NCBI RefSeq assembly: GCF_001660485.1
Contig: NZ_CP013979.1
Location: forward strand, 434,001 to 498,000
Direction: 5' to 3'
Length of the DNA: 64,000 nt
Source: Agromyces aureus
GTDB lineage: Bacteria; Actinomycetota; Actinomycetes; Actinomycetales; Microbacteriaceae
In this document: piece after piece, positions 1 to 10,736 of the stretch
How the letters are laid out: each line of letters starts with the position of its first letter
How positions within the stretch are numbered: position 1 is the stretch's first letter
Notes under the pieces: generated by a model
Seen by the model: the letters and a program-made list of their open reading frames with translations, nothing else
What the model was told of the DNA's origin: nothing
Database searches by the model: none
Program-made: the position numbers and the translations under genes

Positions 1-46
1 CGAGGAGCTCGTCGCCCTGCTGCGCCGGGCCGGCGTCGAGGCCTGA
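1..46 (+). CDS. C-terminal end of an unidentified protein (partial)
   Basis: An open frame enters from the left edge and ends at the TGA at 44-46. The last residues read EELVALLRRAGVEA, an amphipathic helical end. The fragment is too short to identify. It is separated from the next gene by about 325 bp. Confidence 0.5.
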   Translation, partial: EELVALLRRAGVEA

Positions 47-371
47 GCCGGAGCGTCGATGGTGCGACGCCGGCGCGTCGCGCGGGTCGCGGGGCGGCGG
101 CGCGCTGGGTCGATCGCCCGGCTTCGATTCGCAGGAGTCTCGCAGGGTGGCGGAGGTGCGCGGCGGGTTCGCCGTGGTTCCGCGGGGTTCGGCGGCCGTT
201 CGGCACGAGTCCTGCGGAATGCGTCGCGAATCGCACTTCGGGCGACGAATCAGACCCCGATCCGATGGCGCAGGAAGACGGGTTCGGGGTAGCCTTTACC
301 GATCTGTAATCTCGGCACGAGTCGGGATGCCACCTCCGTTCCCCCATCTCATCGTCGAAGGTCTCCCTACC
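47..371. other. Gene-free stretch upstream of the M23 peptidase
   Basis: About 325 bp between the first stop codon and the chosen start of the peptidase gene. Frames across it are open only because of the high GC content; their translations are arginine-rich and resemble nothing known. It presumably holds the peptidase promoter, but I see no convincing -35/-10 pair and no clear hairpin terminator. Confidence 0.4.
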
Positions 372-1823
372 GTGCCCGAGTCCCCCCTCGTGCCCGACGC
401 CTCATCGCGCGGCACCATGGATCCCCTGCGGTCCGGGCGACCCCTCACGCGTCGGGAACTCCGCGAACTCGAGGCCGCGCAGGCGGCTGCGACGGCTCAG
501 GCGGCTCCGGTTGCGCCTGCCGCGGCTCCGATCGCGGCGCCCGGCGCTCCCGCAGCGCCGGTGCAACCGGCTTCGATCGCGCCGGCCGCTCAGGCAGCGC
601 CGGCGCGCCCGGCGTTCGACGACCTGTTCGGCGGTCGTGCGGCGGCAGCCCAGGTCGCGCCCGCTGCACCTGCGCCTGCGCAGGCCGCCGTGACCGCACC
701 GGCACCTCAGGCGCCCGCCGCGGACTCCTCGCGTCGCGCCCGCCGTGCGTTCGATCAGGGGGCTCCGACCCAGGTCCCGTCGCGGTCCGACGCCTCCAGC
801 GGTTCCGTGCCGCCGATCCCCACCGCCGCGCCGCGCCCGACGCCGCTGTCGATCCCCGCCACGACCGAGATCTCGGGTCTGGACATCTTCGGCCTGGCGT
901 CCGACACCGCGGCACCGACCGAGGCCCCGGCGACCGCCGCATCGCATCAGCGTCATCCCGCGAGCCGCCAGCCCGCGGCATCCGCTCGCTCGTCGCGTCG
1001 GTCGGGAACCCCCGCCGCCGCGACCGCGTCGGCGCCGCATCAGGGTCGCCGTCGCAGCATCGCCGAAGCGCCCGCGCCTGCCGAACGCGCACCGCGCACC
1101 GCACCCCGCCCGCAGCGCCGCAGGGCCCGCGGCATCGCCAGCATCGTGGCCATGAGCTTCGTCGCGATGCTCGCCGTGACCACGACGATCCCCGCGCTCT
1201 CGCTGCTCACCGAAGACGACGTGCAGGCGCTCGCCCTCACCCAGTACGGCACCGACTCGATCGACGGGCAGCGCATGCTCATCAACGGCGACGTCGTCGC
1301 GCAGTCGGTCGACCGCGAGGGGTACGCGGCGCAGACGATCGAGGAGTACGCCGAGGCCGCCGGCATCCGCCCCGAGGCGACCTTCACGAACAACCCCAGC
1401 GGCACGATCCAGTGGCCCTTCGCCGTCGGCGTGCACATCGGCGACCGGTTCGGCTACCGCGACTGCGCCGGCTGCTCCGAAGACCACCACGGCCAGGACT
1501 TCAACCCCGGCTACGGCGCCGAGATCCAGGCGATCGCCGACGGCGTCGTGTCCGGTTCGACCGACTCGGGCGGCTCGCTCGGCGTGGTCACCATGATCGA
1601 TCACCAGATCGACGGGCAGACCGTCACGAGCGTGTACGCGCACATGCAGTACGACTCGCGCCGCTTCGAGATCGGCGACACGGTGCACGTGGGCGACGTC
1701 GTCGGCAACACGGGCAACACCGGCATGTCGACCGGTCCCCACCTGCACTTCGAGATCCGCATCGGCGGTATCAACGGCGAGTGGGTCGACCCGCTCGAGT
1801 GGCTCTACGCCAACACCAACTGA
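372..1823 (+). CDS. Membrane-anchored M23 family metallopeptidase (LytM-type)
   Basis: Predicted peptidoglycan endopeptidase of 483 aa. The N-terminal ~240 residues are alanine/proline-rich and cytoplasmic or disordered. A single membrane segment (RGIASIVAMSFVAML and following) comes next, then a C-terminal extracytoplasmic M23 domain. The zinc ligands of the LytM fold are visible: HHGQD (the HxxxD element) near residue 371 and HLHFE (HxH) near residue 456. The GTG at 372 is chosen because a GAAGG lies just upstream; an in-frame ATG at 327 is possible. The role is cell-wall remodelling by family knowledge; no specific substrate can be assigned. Confidence 0.85.
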   Translation: MPESPLVPDASSRGTMDPLRSGRPLTRRELRELEAAQAAATAQAAPVAPAAAPIAAPGAPAAPVQPASIAPAAQAAPARPAFDDLFGGRAAAAQVAPAAPAPAQAAVTAPAPQAPAADSSRRARRAFDQGAPTQVPSRSDASSGSVPPIPTAAPRPTPLSIPATTEISGLDIFGLASDTAAPTEAPATAASHQRHPASRQPAASARSSRRSGTPAAATASAPHQGRRRSIAEAPAPAERAPRTAPRPQRRRARGIASIVAMSFVAMLAVTTTIPALSLLTEDDVQALALTQYGTDSIDGQRMLINGDVVAQSVDREGYAAQTIEEYAEAAGIRPEATFTNNPSGTIQWPFAVGVHIGDRFGYRDCAGCSEDHHGQDFNPGYGAEIQAIADGVVSGSTDSGGSLGVVTMIDHQIDGQTVTSVYAHMQYDSRRFEIGDTVHVGDVVGNTGNTGMSTGPHLHFEIRIGGINGEWVDPLEWLYANTN

Positions 1824-1857
1824 CCTCGGCCGGGCGCCGAGTGCCTGCCGTCGAGAT

Positions 1858-1888
1858 TTGACTCTCCGGTAGGGGGAGCCGCGATGCT
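1858..1888 (+). promoter_or_regulatory. Putative MerR-type autoregulated promoter
   Basis: TTGACT at 1858-1863 is followed after 19 bp by a weak -10 (GATGCT). The spacer holds the imperfect inverted repeat CTCTCC-GGTA-GGGGGAG. An over-long 19-bp spacer containing an inverted repeat is the hallmark of MerR-activated promoters. The MerR gene starts 7 bp after the -10, so its mRNA would be leaderless. Confidence 0.55.
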
Positions 1889-1894
1889 GGAATC

Positions 1895-2713
1895 ATGCTG
1901 CAGATCGGTGAGTTCGCGGGTGTGACGGGGCTGAGCGTCAAGGCGCTTCGCCACTACGACGAGAAGGCCGTGCTGGTTCCGGCCGAGGTCGACGACCGGT
2001 CGGGGTACCGACGGTACGGGGAGGGCCAGGTGCGTGCCGGGGTGATCGCCCGTGCGCTCCGAGACGCCGGAGTTCCGCTTCCGGCCGTCGCCGCGGTCGT
2101 CGCGGGTGGAGGCGCGCGCGATGCCCTGTCGGAGCGCCGTCGGCGTGTGCTCGAGGACCGAGCACGCGAAGACCGGGCCTTCGCGGATGCCGAGGCCGTG
2201 GTTCGCGTGTTGGCCGCCCCCGTCGCGGTGGTCGAGCGGGAGATGGTCGCGCAACCGTTCGTCGGGCAGGCGATCTCCGTCGATGCGCAGGATGCCGGTT
2301 CGATGTCCGACGACGACGCCGAAGCGGTGCTCGCCGAGCTGTTCGAGCGCCTGCGTGCGTCGGATCTCGGCCCGAGCGGTCAGTTCTGGACCACGCTCAG
2401 GGCCGGCGAGCAGGGGGCCGTCGAGGTCGTCTGCTGCTGGCCAACCCCCGTCGAGGTCGACGATGAACGGTTCGGCGCGGAGGCGTTCTCGGGAGTGGTG
2501 CCGGCCCGCGTCGAACTGGTGGCGACCTGGCGCCCGACCGAGGGCGAGACGCTCCCCGACGGGGCCACCCATCCGGCCGTCGTCGCGCTCTTCGACGCGC
2601 TCGCCCATCGACCGATCGACGGACTGCGCACCCTGGAGGTGCGGCAGACCGTGCTCGGGATGAGTGAAGACGACTACGCCGTCGAGGTCGCCGTCACCGT
2701 GGAGACACGATGA
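1895..2713 (+). CDS. MerR family transcriptional regulator with GyrI-like effector domain
   Basis: 272-aa regulator. The winged-helix MerR DNA-binding domain fills residues 1-70 (QIGEFAGVTGLSVKALRHYD and the SGYRRYG wing), followed by a linker helix. The C-terminal ~150 residues look like a GyrI/SOUL-type small-molecule binding domain as in BltR/BmrR, an inference from layout and length. No SD lies at the ATG, in line with a leaderless transcript from the promoter just upstream. No adjacent transporter target is present, so its regulon is unknown beyond probable autoregulation. Confidence 0.85.
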   Translation: MLQIGEFAGVTGLSVKALRHYDEKAVLVPAEVDDRSGYRRYGEGQVRAGVIARALRDAGVPLPAVAAVVAGGGARDALSERRRRVLEDRAREDRAFADAEAVVRVLAAPVAVVEREMVAQPFVGQAISVDAQDAGSMSDDDAEAVLAELFERLRASDLGPSGQFWTTLRAGEQGAVEVVCCWPTPVEVDDERFGAEAFSGVVPARVELVATWRPTEGETLPDGATHPAVVALFDALAHRPIDGLRTLEVRQTVLGMSEDDYAVEVAVTVETR

Positions 2714-2744
2714 CGGCGACCCGTTCGGAGGCGGCGAGCCGAGG

Positions 2745-4472
2745 CTAGGCGGCGATCCAGACCGTGGTGTCGCCGGGCAGTGAGCCGCCGGCGAGCGGCG
2801 CGCTCGCGAGCAGCACCTCGCCGGCGGGCAGCGGCACGGCGTTCGAGCCGGTGTTCGCCACGACGATCACGTCGCCGTTGCGGAAGGCGAGCACCGCGGG
2901 GTCGTCGACGCCCTTGAGCGAGATCCACTCGAGGGTGCCCGCGCCGAGCGCGTGCTCGCGCCGCAGGCGCAGGGCGGCCCGGTAGAGCTCGAGCGTGGAG
3001 TCCGCGTCGCCGCGCTGCGCGTCGCGCGCGAGCGTGCGCCAGAGCTCGGGCTGCGGCAGCCAGGGGGTGCCGGTCGCGCCGAAGCCGTAGTTCGCGGCAT
3101 CCGCGTTCCAGGGCAGCGGCACGCGGCATCCGTCGCGTCCGTAGCGCTCGCCGTTCGTGCGGAACCACGTGGGGTCCTCACGTGCGTCGTCTGGCAGGTC
3201 GATGACCTCGGGCAGGCCGAGCTCCTCGCCCTGGTAGAGGTACGACGAGCCTGGCAGCGCGAGCATGAACGCGGTGGCCGCGCGGGCGCGGCGCACGCCG
3301 GTGGCGTACTCGGGCAGGCCCTTGGAGCGGGGTCCGAGGCCGTGGCCCTGCGGGTTCGGCTCGGTCACCGACAGGCGCGTGGCGTGTCGTACGACGTCGT
3401 GGTTCGAGAGCACCCAGGTCGAGGGTGCGCCGACGGCGCCGAACGCGGCGAGCGAGGCGTCGACGACCGAGCGGAGGGCTTCGGCCTCCCACGGGGTCTC
3501 GAGGTAGGCGAAGTTGAACGACTGGTGCATCTCGTCGGGGCGCACCCAGTTCGCGAGGCGCGCCAGCGGGTCGACCCACGCCTCGGCGGCCAGGATGCGG
3601 TCGCCGGGGTATTCGTCGAGCAACGTTCGCCAGTCGCGGAAGATGTCGTGCACGCCGTCCTGGCCCCAGTAGGGTGCGCCGGCGGGCGCCTCGTCGCTGA
3701 TCGCGGGCTCGAGGGCGACGCCGGTCGCACCTCCGCCGGCACCGTCGACGCCGGCCGCGCCATCGACGCCGGCCGCGCCGCCCATGCTGCCGCCCTCGGC
3801 TGGCGGCGTGTAGTCGGGCAGGCCCTCGACCTTGGCCATGCCGTGCGCCACGTCGACGCGGAAGCCGTCGACGCCGCGGTCGAGCCAGAACCGCAGGATG
3901 CGCCGGAACTCCTCGTGCACCTCGGGGTTGGTCCAGTCGAAGTCGGGCTGCGAGCTGTCGAAGATGTGCAGGTACCACTGGCCGGGCGTGCCGTCGGCCT
4001 CGGTGATGCGCGTCCATGCGGGTCCGCCGAAGACGGACTCCCAGTTGTTCGGGGCCTCGTCGCCGTTCGCACCGCGTCCGTCGCGGAACAGGTAGCGGGC
4101 GCGCTCGGCGCTGCCCGGCTCGGCGGCGAGGGCGGCCTGGAACCAGGCGTGCGCGCTCGACGAGTGGTTGGGCACGAGGTCGACGATGACTCGGATGCCG
4201 CGGGCGTGCGCCTCGGCCAGCATCGCGTCGAAATCGGCGAGCGTGCCGAACAACGGGTCGACGTCGCAGTAGTCGGCGACGTCGTATCCGGCGTCCTTCT
4301 GGGGCGACGTGTAGAACGGCGACAGCCAGATGGCGTCGATGCCGAGCTCCTGCAGGTCGACGAGGTGCGCGGTGATGCCGGCGAGGTCGCCCATGCCGTC
4401 GCCGTTCGCGTCGGCGAAGGAGCGTGGATAGATCTGGTAGATCGTGGCGGTACGCCACCACTCGGAAGTCAT
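2745..4472 (-). CDS. GH13 alpha-glucosidase (oligosaccharide-hydrolysing)
   Basis: Cytoplasmic alpha-glucosidase-type GH13 enzyme of about 575 aa. The start of the barrel is visible (WWRTATIYQIYPRSF), then region I DLVPNHSS, the nucleophile in GFRVDVAHG, the acid/base Glu in AEAWV and the NHDVVR region. It would hydrolyse maltose or short maltodextrins taken up by the divergent ABC transporter. The ATG at 4472 puts WW close to the N-terminus as in relatives; an ATG at 4490 is also open and neither has a good SD. Odd feature: a Gly/Ala/Asp-rich insert with a short tandem repeat (AAGVDGAAGVDGAGGG) after the nucleophile region. It is divergent from malE and shares its operator region. Confidence 0.9.
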   Translation of the reverse strand: MTSEWWRTATIYQIYPRSFADANGDGMGDLAGITAHLVDLQELGIDAIWLSPFYTSPQKDAGYDVADYCDVDPLFGTLADFDAMLAEAHARGIRVIVDLVPNHSSSAHAWFQAALAAEPGSAERARYLFRDGRGANGDEAPNNWESVFGGPAWTRITEADGTPGQWYLHIFDSSQPDFDWTNPEVHEEFRRILRFWLDRGVDGFRVDVAHGMAKVEGLPDYTPPAEGGSMGGAAGVDGAAGVDGAGGGATGVALEPAISDEAPAGAPYWGQDGVHDIFRDWRTLLDEYPGDRILAAEAWVDPLARLANWVRPDEMHQSFNFAYLETPWEAEALRSVVDASLAAFGAVGAPSTWVLSNHDVVRHATRLSVTEPNPQGHGLGPRSKGLPEYATGVRRARAATAFMLALPGSSYLYQGEELGLPEVIDLPDDAREDPTWFRTNGERYGRDGCRVPLPWNADAANYGFGATGTPWLPQPELWRTLARDAQRGDADSTLELYRAALRLRREHALGAGTLEWISLKGVDDPAVLAFRNGDVIVVANTGSNAVPLPAGEVLLASAPLAGGSLPGDTTVWIAA

Positions 4473-4502
4473 GGCGACACTGTACGACATCCGTCAACAC
4501 TA

Positions 4503-4516
4503 TGGAAACGCTTGCA
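4503..4516. promoter_or_regulatory. LacI-family operator (cre-like) 1
   Basis: TGGAAACGCTTGCA is a full match to the cre/LacI-family consensus TGNAANCGNTNNCA. It lies 30 bp upstream of the alpha-glucosidase start in the divergent intergenic region, placed to control that gene. No LacI-family regulator gene is in the window. Confidence 0.75.
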
Positions 4517-4578
4517 TAACCACGTGGAAACGCGAATGGTCACAAACCCGTATCGATAGACGCTTCCCGGTTTGGCGA

Positions 4579-4614
4579 TTGACTTGATGAAAGGTATACC
4601 TGTAATCGCTTGCA
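4579..4614 (+). promoter_or_regulatory. mal operon promoter overlapped by LacI-family operator 2
   Basis: TTGACT (4579-4584), a 16-bp spacer and TGTAAT (4601-4606) form a good promoter reading toward malE. TGTAATCGCTTGCA (4601-4614) is a second full match to TGNAANCGNTNNCA and covers the -10, the expected place for repression. A perfect 10-bp palindrome AGGTATACCT abuts it at 4592-4601. Confidence 0.75.
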
Positions 4615-4745
4615 TTTCTTGCGGGCATTCCACACGGAAGAACGGCCTTTCGGTCTCGGTGCACGCGCTGTCCCTCATTCAGGGGTTACGCGCGAAGTCG
4701 CCCGGCGAAGGCGCCGGTCTCACGCACACTGAGAAGGGCACACCA

Positions 4746-5981
4746 ATGAGGGTGAACACGAAGAGCCTCGTCGCCGCAGGCGCGCTCGCGGTCGTCGCGA
4801 CGCTCGGCCTCGCGAGCTGCGCATCGGGCGACAGCGGTTCCGAGAGCGAAGCCTCGGCCAGCGGCACGCTGACCGTCTGGGTCGACGCCGAGCGCGTCGA
4901 CGCGCTGAAGAGCGCCGCAGACGCCTACACCGAGAAGACCGGCGTGAAGGTCGACCTCGTCGGCAAGGACAACGCCGACATCAAGGACGACTTCATTCAG
5001 CAGGTGCCGACCGGCAAGGGCCCCGACATCACCATGGGTGCCCACGACTGGCTCGGCGAGCTGTCGACGAACGGCGTCGTGGCGCCGCTCGAGCTCGGCG
5101 ACTCCGCCGCAGACTACCTGCCGGTCGCGATCGACGCCTCGACCTACGAGGGCACCGTCTACATGCTCCCGTACGCGGTCGAGAACATCGCCGTGCTGCG
5201 CAACGCCGACCTCGTTCCCGAGGCCGCCACGAGCTTCGACGACATGATCGCGAAGGGCCAGGCCGCCGGCCTCACCCAGCCGTTCGTCGTCGAGCAGGGT
5301 GCAGAGGGCAACCCGTACCACCTCTACCCGTTCCAGACCGCGTTCGGCGCTCCCGTCTTCGGCTCGACCGACAAGGGCTACGACGCGACCGACCTGCAGC
5401 TCGGCAACGAGGGCGGCAACGCGTTCGCCACCTGGCTCGGCGCGCAGGGCAAGAACGGCACCGGCGTCTTCAACACCGACATCGACGGTGACATCGCCAA
5501 GCAGGCCTTCATCGACGGTACGGCCGCCTTCTGGCTGACCGGCCCGTGGAACGTCGGCGCAGCCGTCGACGCCGGCATCAACGTCGCGGTCGACCCGACC
5601 CCGAGCCCGACCTCCGACCCGGCCCAGCCGTTCGCCGGCGTCAAGGGCTTCTTCATCTCGGCCGAGTCGAAGAACAAGGTCGCCGCGAACGACTTCCTCG
5701 TCAACTACCTCGGCAGCGAGGACACCCAGCTCGAGCTGTTCAAGGCCGGCAACATCCTGCCCGCGAACGCCGCGGCCGCCGAGACCGCCTCGAGCGACCC
5801 GATCATCGCCGGCTTCGCCGCCGCCGGTGCCGACGCCGTGCCGATGCCCGCGATCCCGGCCATGGGCCAGGTCTGGCAGTACTGGGGCATCGCCGAGGCC
5901 GACATCATCAACGGTGCCGACCCGGTCGCCACGTGGCAGAAGCTCGCCACCGACGTGCAGGCGGCGATCGACGCGAGTTGA
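4746..5981 (+). CDS. malE: Maltose/maltodextrin ABC transporter substrate-binding lipoprotein
   Basis: 411-aa extracytoplasmic solute-binding protein. A lipoprotein signal peptide ends in LASC with the lipidated Cys at residue 25. The mature part begins with a Ser/Gly linker and SGTLTVWVDAERV, the first strand of cluster-B sugar-binding proteins. GPDITMGAHDWLGEL and FIDGTAAFWLTGPWN are typical of MalE homologues. AGAAGGG lies just ahead of the ATG. It heads the malE-malF-malG-GH13 operon and has its own LacI-type operator. Confidence 0.9.
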   Translation: MRVNTKSLVAAGALAVVATLGLASCASGDSGSESEASASGTLTVWVDAERVDALKSAADAYTEKTGVKVDLVGKDNADIKDDFIQQVPTGKGPDITMGAHDWLGELSTNGVVAPLELGDSAADYLPVAIDASTYEGTVYMLPYAVENIAVLRNADLVPEAATSFDDMIAKGQAAGLTQPFVVEQGAEGNPYHLYPFQTAFGAPVFGSTDKGYDATDLQLGNEGGNAFATWLGAQGKNGTGVFNTDIDGDIAKQAFIDGTAAFWLTGPWNVGAAVDAGINVAVDPTPSPTSDPAQPFAGVKGFFISAESKNKVAANDFLVNYLGSEDTQLELFKAGNILPANAAAAETASSDPIIAGFAAAGADAVPMPAIPAMGQVWQYWGIAEADIINGADPVATWQKLATDVQAAIDAS

Positions 5982-5988
5982 TCCCTCC

Positions 5989-6069
5989 GGTGGTCGAGGA
6001 GCGATGAAGCACCGTATCGAGGCCCGCACAGGGTCTCGATACGGTCGCTTCGATCCCTCCTCGACCACC
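5989..6069. repeat. REP-like palindromic element (long hairpin)
   Basis: Perfect 12-bp outer arms GGTGGTCGAGGA (5989-6000) and TCCTCGACCACC (6058-6069) enclose further pairing arms ACCGTATCGAG and CTCGATACGGT. It sits between malE and malF, where it could lower expression of downstream genes or stabilise the malE mRNA. Its GGTCGAGGAGCGA core recurs four times inside the CDS at 38160-39611, so this is a dispersed repeat family and not a one-off terminator. Confidence 0.8.
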
Positions 6070-6106
6070 ATCCTCTCGATCGACGCGACAGGAAGACCAA
6101 GGCAGC

Positions 6107-7746
<1,640 letters not shown>

Positions 7747-7747
<1 letters not shown>

Positions 7748-8733
7748 TGGCACGCAAGCCCGTTCCCGGCACGCAGGCCGGCCTCATCGTGGGTGAGCTC
7801 GAGGAGTTCGACGACTCGACGCGCGCGCACGCCTCGCTCGAGGGCGACGGCCCCGTGCGCGAGATGCCGAAGCGTCCGTTCAACTTCGGCCGCTGGTTCC
7901 GCGCGACCGGATGGCGTCACATCGTCGGCGTGCTGATGCTCCTGTTCTCGCTGTTCCCGATCGTGTTCGTGATCTCGTCGTCGCTGAACCCCAACGGCAC
8001 GCTCACCGGATCGAACGCCCTCTTCTCGAAGATCGGGCTCGACAGCTACGTGCGGATCCTGACCGACCCGCAGGTGCCCTTCACGACCTGGCTCGGCAAC
8101 ACGCTCATGATCGCGGGCATCACCGCGCTGCTCACGGTGTTCCTCGGCGCGCTCGCCGCCTACTCGTTCTCGCGCATGCGGTTCACGGGTCGACGGTTCG
8201 GCCTCATCGGCATCGTCGTGGTGCAGATGTTCCCGCAGCTGCTCGCGGTCGTCGCGATCTTCCTGCTCATGAGCGCGATCGGCGATCTCTTCCCGGCGAT
8301 CGGCCTGAACACGCACATCGGCCTGATCATGGTCTACCTCGGCGGCGCGCTCGGCGTGAACACGTACCTGATGTACGGATTCTTCAACACGATCCCGCAG
8401 TCGATCGACGAGGCCGCCAAGATCGACGGCGCCGGGCACGCCCGCATCTTCTTCACGATCATCCTGCGGCTCGTGGCGCCGATCCTCGCGGTCGTCGCGC
8501 TGCTCTCGTTCATCGCGTCGGTCAACGAGTTCGTCGTGGCCTCGGTGCTGCTCATCGACACCGAGAAGCAGACCCTCGCGGTCGGCCTCACCAAGCTCGT
8601 CTCGAACCCGCGCTACGCGGACTGGAGCGCGTTCTCGGCCGGAGCCGTCATCGCGGCGCTGCCGGTCGTCGCGCTGTTCCTCTTCCTGCAGAAGTACATC
8701 GTGGGCGGGCTGACGGCCGGCGCGGTCAAGTAG
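7747..8733 (+). CDS. malG: Maltose ABC transporter permease (MalG type)
   Basis: 328-aa permease with a polar N-terminal ~55 residues and six predicted membrane segments, the first at HIVGVLMLLFSLFPIVFVIS. The EAA motif reads SIDEAAKIDGAGHARIFF. The start codon overlaps the malF stop by 1 nt, so the two are translationally coupled. It pairs with MalF to form the transport channel for maltose or maltodextrins. Confidence 0.92.
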
Positions 8734-8796
8734 GCGAGCGGATGCCGCGGCGCCGGCGTTCATGCCGTTGTCACACGGGGATGGAAGGGTGAACGC

Positions 8797-10710
8797 ATGA
8801 CCGCCAAGCCGAGTCCGCTGGTTCCGCACCACGACGGGTCGCCGCTGCACGTCTCGAACGCAGCGCCCGCGCTCGGCGAGACCGTGTCGGTGCGGCTGCG
8901 CGTGCCGGCCGACGCGACGGCGGCCGACGGTTCGTCGATCGGGCAGCTCTCGTGGGTGGGTACCCGGTCGAACCCGAACCGGGAGCCGCGGTTCGACGAG
9001 GCATCCGTCGTCGCGACCATCGATGGCTGGCAGTGGTGGCAGGCCGACGTCGAGGTCGAGAACCCCGTGCACGGCTACCGCTGGCTGCTCGTGGGCGCCG
9101 ACGGCCGGCAGCACTGGCTGAACCAGCTCGGCCTCAGCGGCACCGAGACGCGCGATCGCGACGACTTCCGGCTCGTGGCGCACGAGCCCGCGCCCGAGTG
9201 GGCCGCGTCGAGCATCCTGTACCAGGTGTTCCCCGATCGGTTCGCGCGGTCGGCTGCCGCTGACGCGCGCCCCGCGCCCGACTGGGCGTTCCCGGCCGAA
9301 TGGGATGACCCGCAGCGTCTCGACCCGCCGTACCGCTCGGGCCAGTTCTACGGGGGCGACCTCGACGGCGTGCGCGAGAAGCTCGACCACCTCGAGTCCC
9401 TCGACATCGACCTGCTCTACCTGACGCCGGTCTTCCCCGCACGCTCGAACCACCGGTACGACGCGTCGACGTTCGACCACGTCGACGACCTGCTCGGCGG
9501 AGACGACGCGCTCGTGCGACTCGTCGAGGCGGCGCACGCCCGCGGCATCCGCGTCATCGGCGACCTCACGTCGAACCACTCGGGCGATGCGCACGAGTGG
9601 TTCCGGGCGGCGCAGGCCGACCCCGCGGCGGCCGAGCGCTCCTTCTACTTCTTCGACGGCGAGGGAGCCGACGCCGGCTACGAGTCCTGGCTCGGCGTGC
9701 CGAGCCTGCCGAAGTTCGACTGGAGCTCGAGCGAGTTGCGGCGCCGCTTCATCGAGGGGCCCGACTCGGTCGTGGCCAAGTACCTGCAGGCGCCGTTCGG
9801 CCTCGACGGCTGGCGCATCGACGTCGCGAACATGACCGGGCGGCTCGGCGCGGCCGACCTGAACGCCGAGGTGCGGCAGACGATCCGCCGAACCATGCTC
9901 GACGTGAACCCCGACACCATCCTGCTCGGCGAGTCGACGAACGACGCCGCGAGCGACTTCCAAGGCGACGCGTGGCATGGTGCCATGACCTACACGCCGT
10001 TCACCCGCCCGCTGTGGAGCTGGCTGCTCGAGCCGGGCAGCCTCGGTGGCGGCGGCATCGGCTTCGCGCTCGGCCGGGTGCCGACGTTCACTGGCGGTGA
10101 GTTCGTCGCGACCCACCTGCGGTTCGCGGCCGAGTTCCCGTGGCGCACGCGCGCCGCGACCATGAACGCGCTCGACACCCACGACACCCCGCGCTTCGCG
10201 ACCAACGCGCGGCCCGGCACGGTGCCGGTGGCGCTCGGCCTCGCAGCGACGCTGCCCGGCATCCCGGTCGTGTGGGCGGGCGACGAGTTCGGCCTCACGG
10301 GCGAAGACGGCGAGGCGTCGCGCACGCCCATGCCATGGGGCACCGAGACCTCGCCGGAGGTGGCGCCCGTGCTCGAGACCTACCGCGCGCTGCTGCGGCT
10401 GCGGCGCGAACACCCGGTGCTCGCGACCGGCGGCATCCGCTGGCTCGCGGTCGGCGACGACGCCGTGGCGTTCATCCGCGAATCCACGGAGGCCTCGGTG
10501 CTCGTGTTCGCGGCCCGCGCCGCCGCACGGCTCGAGTTCGACGCGGGGGCGCTCGTCGGCCTCGGCTCGGCCGCCGACGGTGCGGATGTCGCGACGGCCC
10601 TGTACGGCGACGGCCGGCTCGCGGCATCCGAAGCCCTCGTGCACCTCGAAGCCGATGGGCCGAGCTTCACCGCGTGGCTGCTGCCGGGGGTGTCGACACC
10701 GGGCCGGTGA
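8797..10710 (+). CDS. GH13 glycosidase, neopullulanase/maltogenic amylase-like
   Basis: 637-aa alpha-amylase superfamily enzyme. An N-terminal beta-sandwich of ~125 residues (CBM34-like position) precedes the catalytic barrel, which starts at SSILYQVFPDRFARS. Catalytic signatures are visible: DLTSNHSGD, GLDGWRIDVAN (nucleophile Asp), ILLGES (acid/base Glu) and ALDTHDTPRF. The layout fits cyclomaltodextrinase, neopullulanase or maltogenic amylase acting on imported maltodextrins in the cytoplasm; no signal peptide is seen. It follows malG by 63 bp in the same direction, so it is probably the last gene of the mal operon. Confidence 0.85.
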   Translation: MTAKPSPLVPHHDGSPLHVSNAAPALGETVSVRLRVPADATAADGSSIGQLSWVGTRSNPNREPRFDEASVVATIDGWQWWQADVEVENPVHGYRWLLVGADGRQHWLNQLGLSGTETRDRDDFRLVAHEPAPEWAASSILYQVFPDRFARSAAADARPAPDWAFPAEWDDPQRLDPPYRSGQFYGGDLDGVREKLDHLESLDIDLLYLTPVFPARSNHRYDASTFDHVDDLLGGDDALVRLVEAAHARGIRVIGDLTSNHSGDAHEWFRAAQADPAAAERSFYFFDGEGADAGYESWLGVPSLPKFDWSSSELRRRFIEGPDSVVAKYLQAPFGLDGWRIDVANMTGRLGAADLNAEVRQTIRRTMLDVNPDTILLGESTNDAASDFQGDAWHGAMTYTPFTRPLWSWLLEPGSLGGGGIGFALGRVPTFTGGEFVATHLRFAAEFPWRTRAATMNALDTHDTPRFATNARPGTVPVALGLAATLPGIPVVWAGDEFGLTGEDGEASRTPMPWGTETSPEVAPVLETYRALLRLRREHPVLATGGIRWLAVGDDAVAFIRESTEASVLVFAARAAARLEFDAGALVGLGSAADGADVATALYGDGRLAASEALVHLEADGPSFTAWLLPGVSTPGR

Positions 10711-10736
10711 CCTGCGCCTGAGCCCGACGCCGCGCC

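Noticed and set aside
59..292. 77-codon frame before the M23 gene
   Set aside because: Arg-rich, no SD, no family resemblance.
402..1748. 448-codon minus-strand frame over the M23 gene
   Set aside because: Arg/Gly/Ala-rich shadow; the plus strand has a TM segment and zinc motifs.
2952..4559. 535-codon plus-strand frame over the alpha-glucosidase
   Set aside because: Antisense shadow; the minus strand carries all GH13 signatures.
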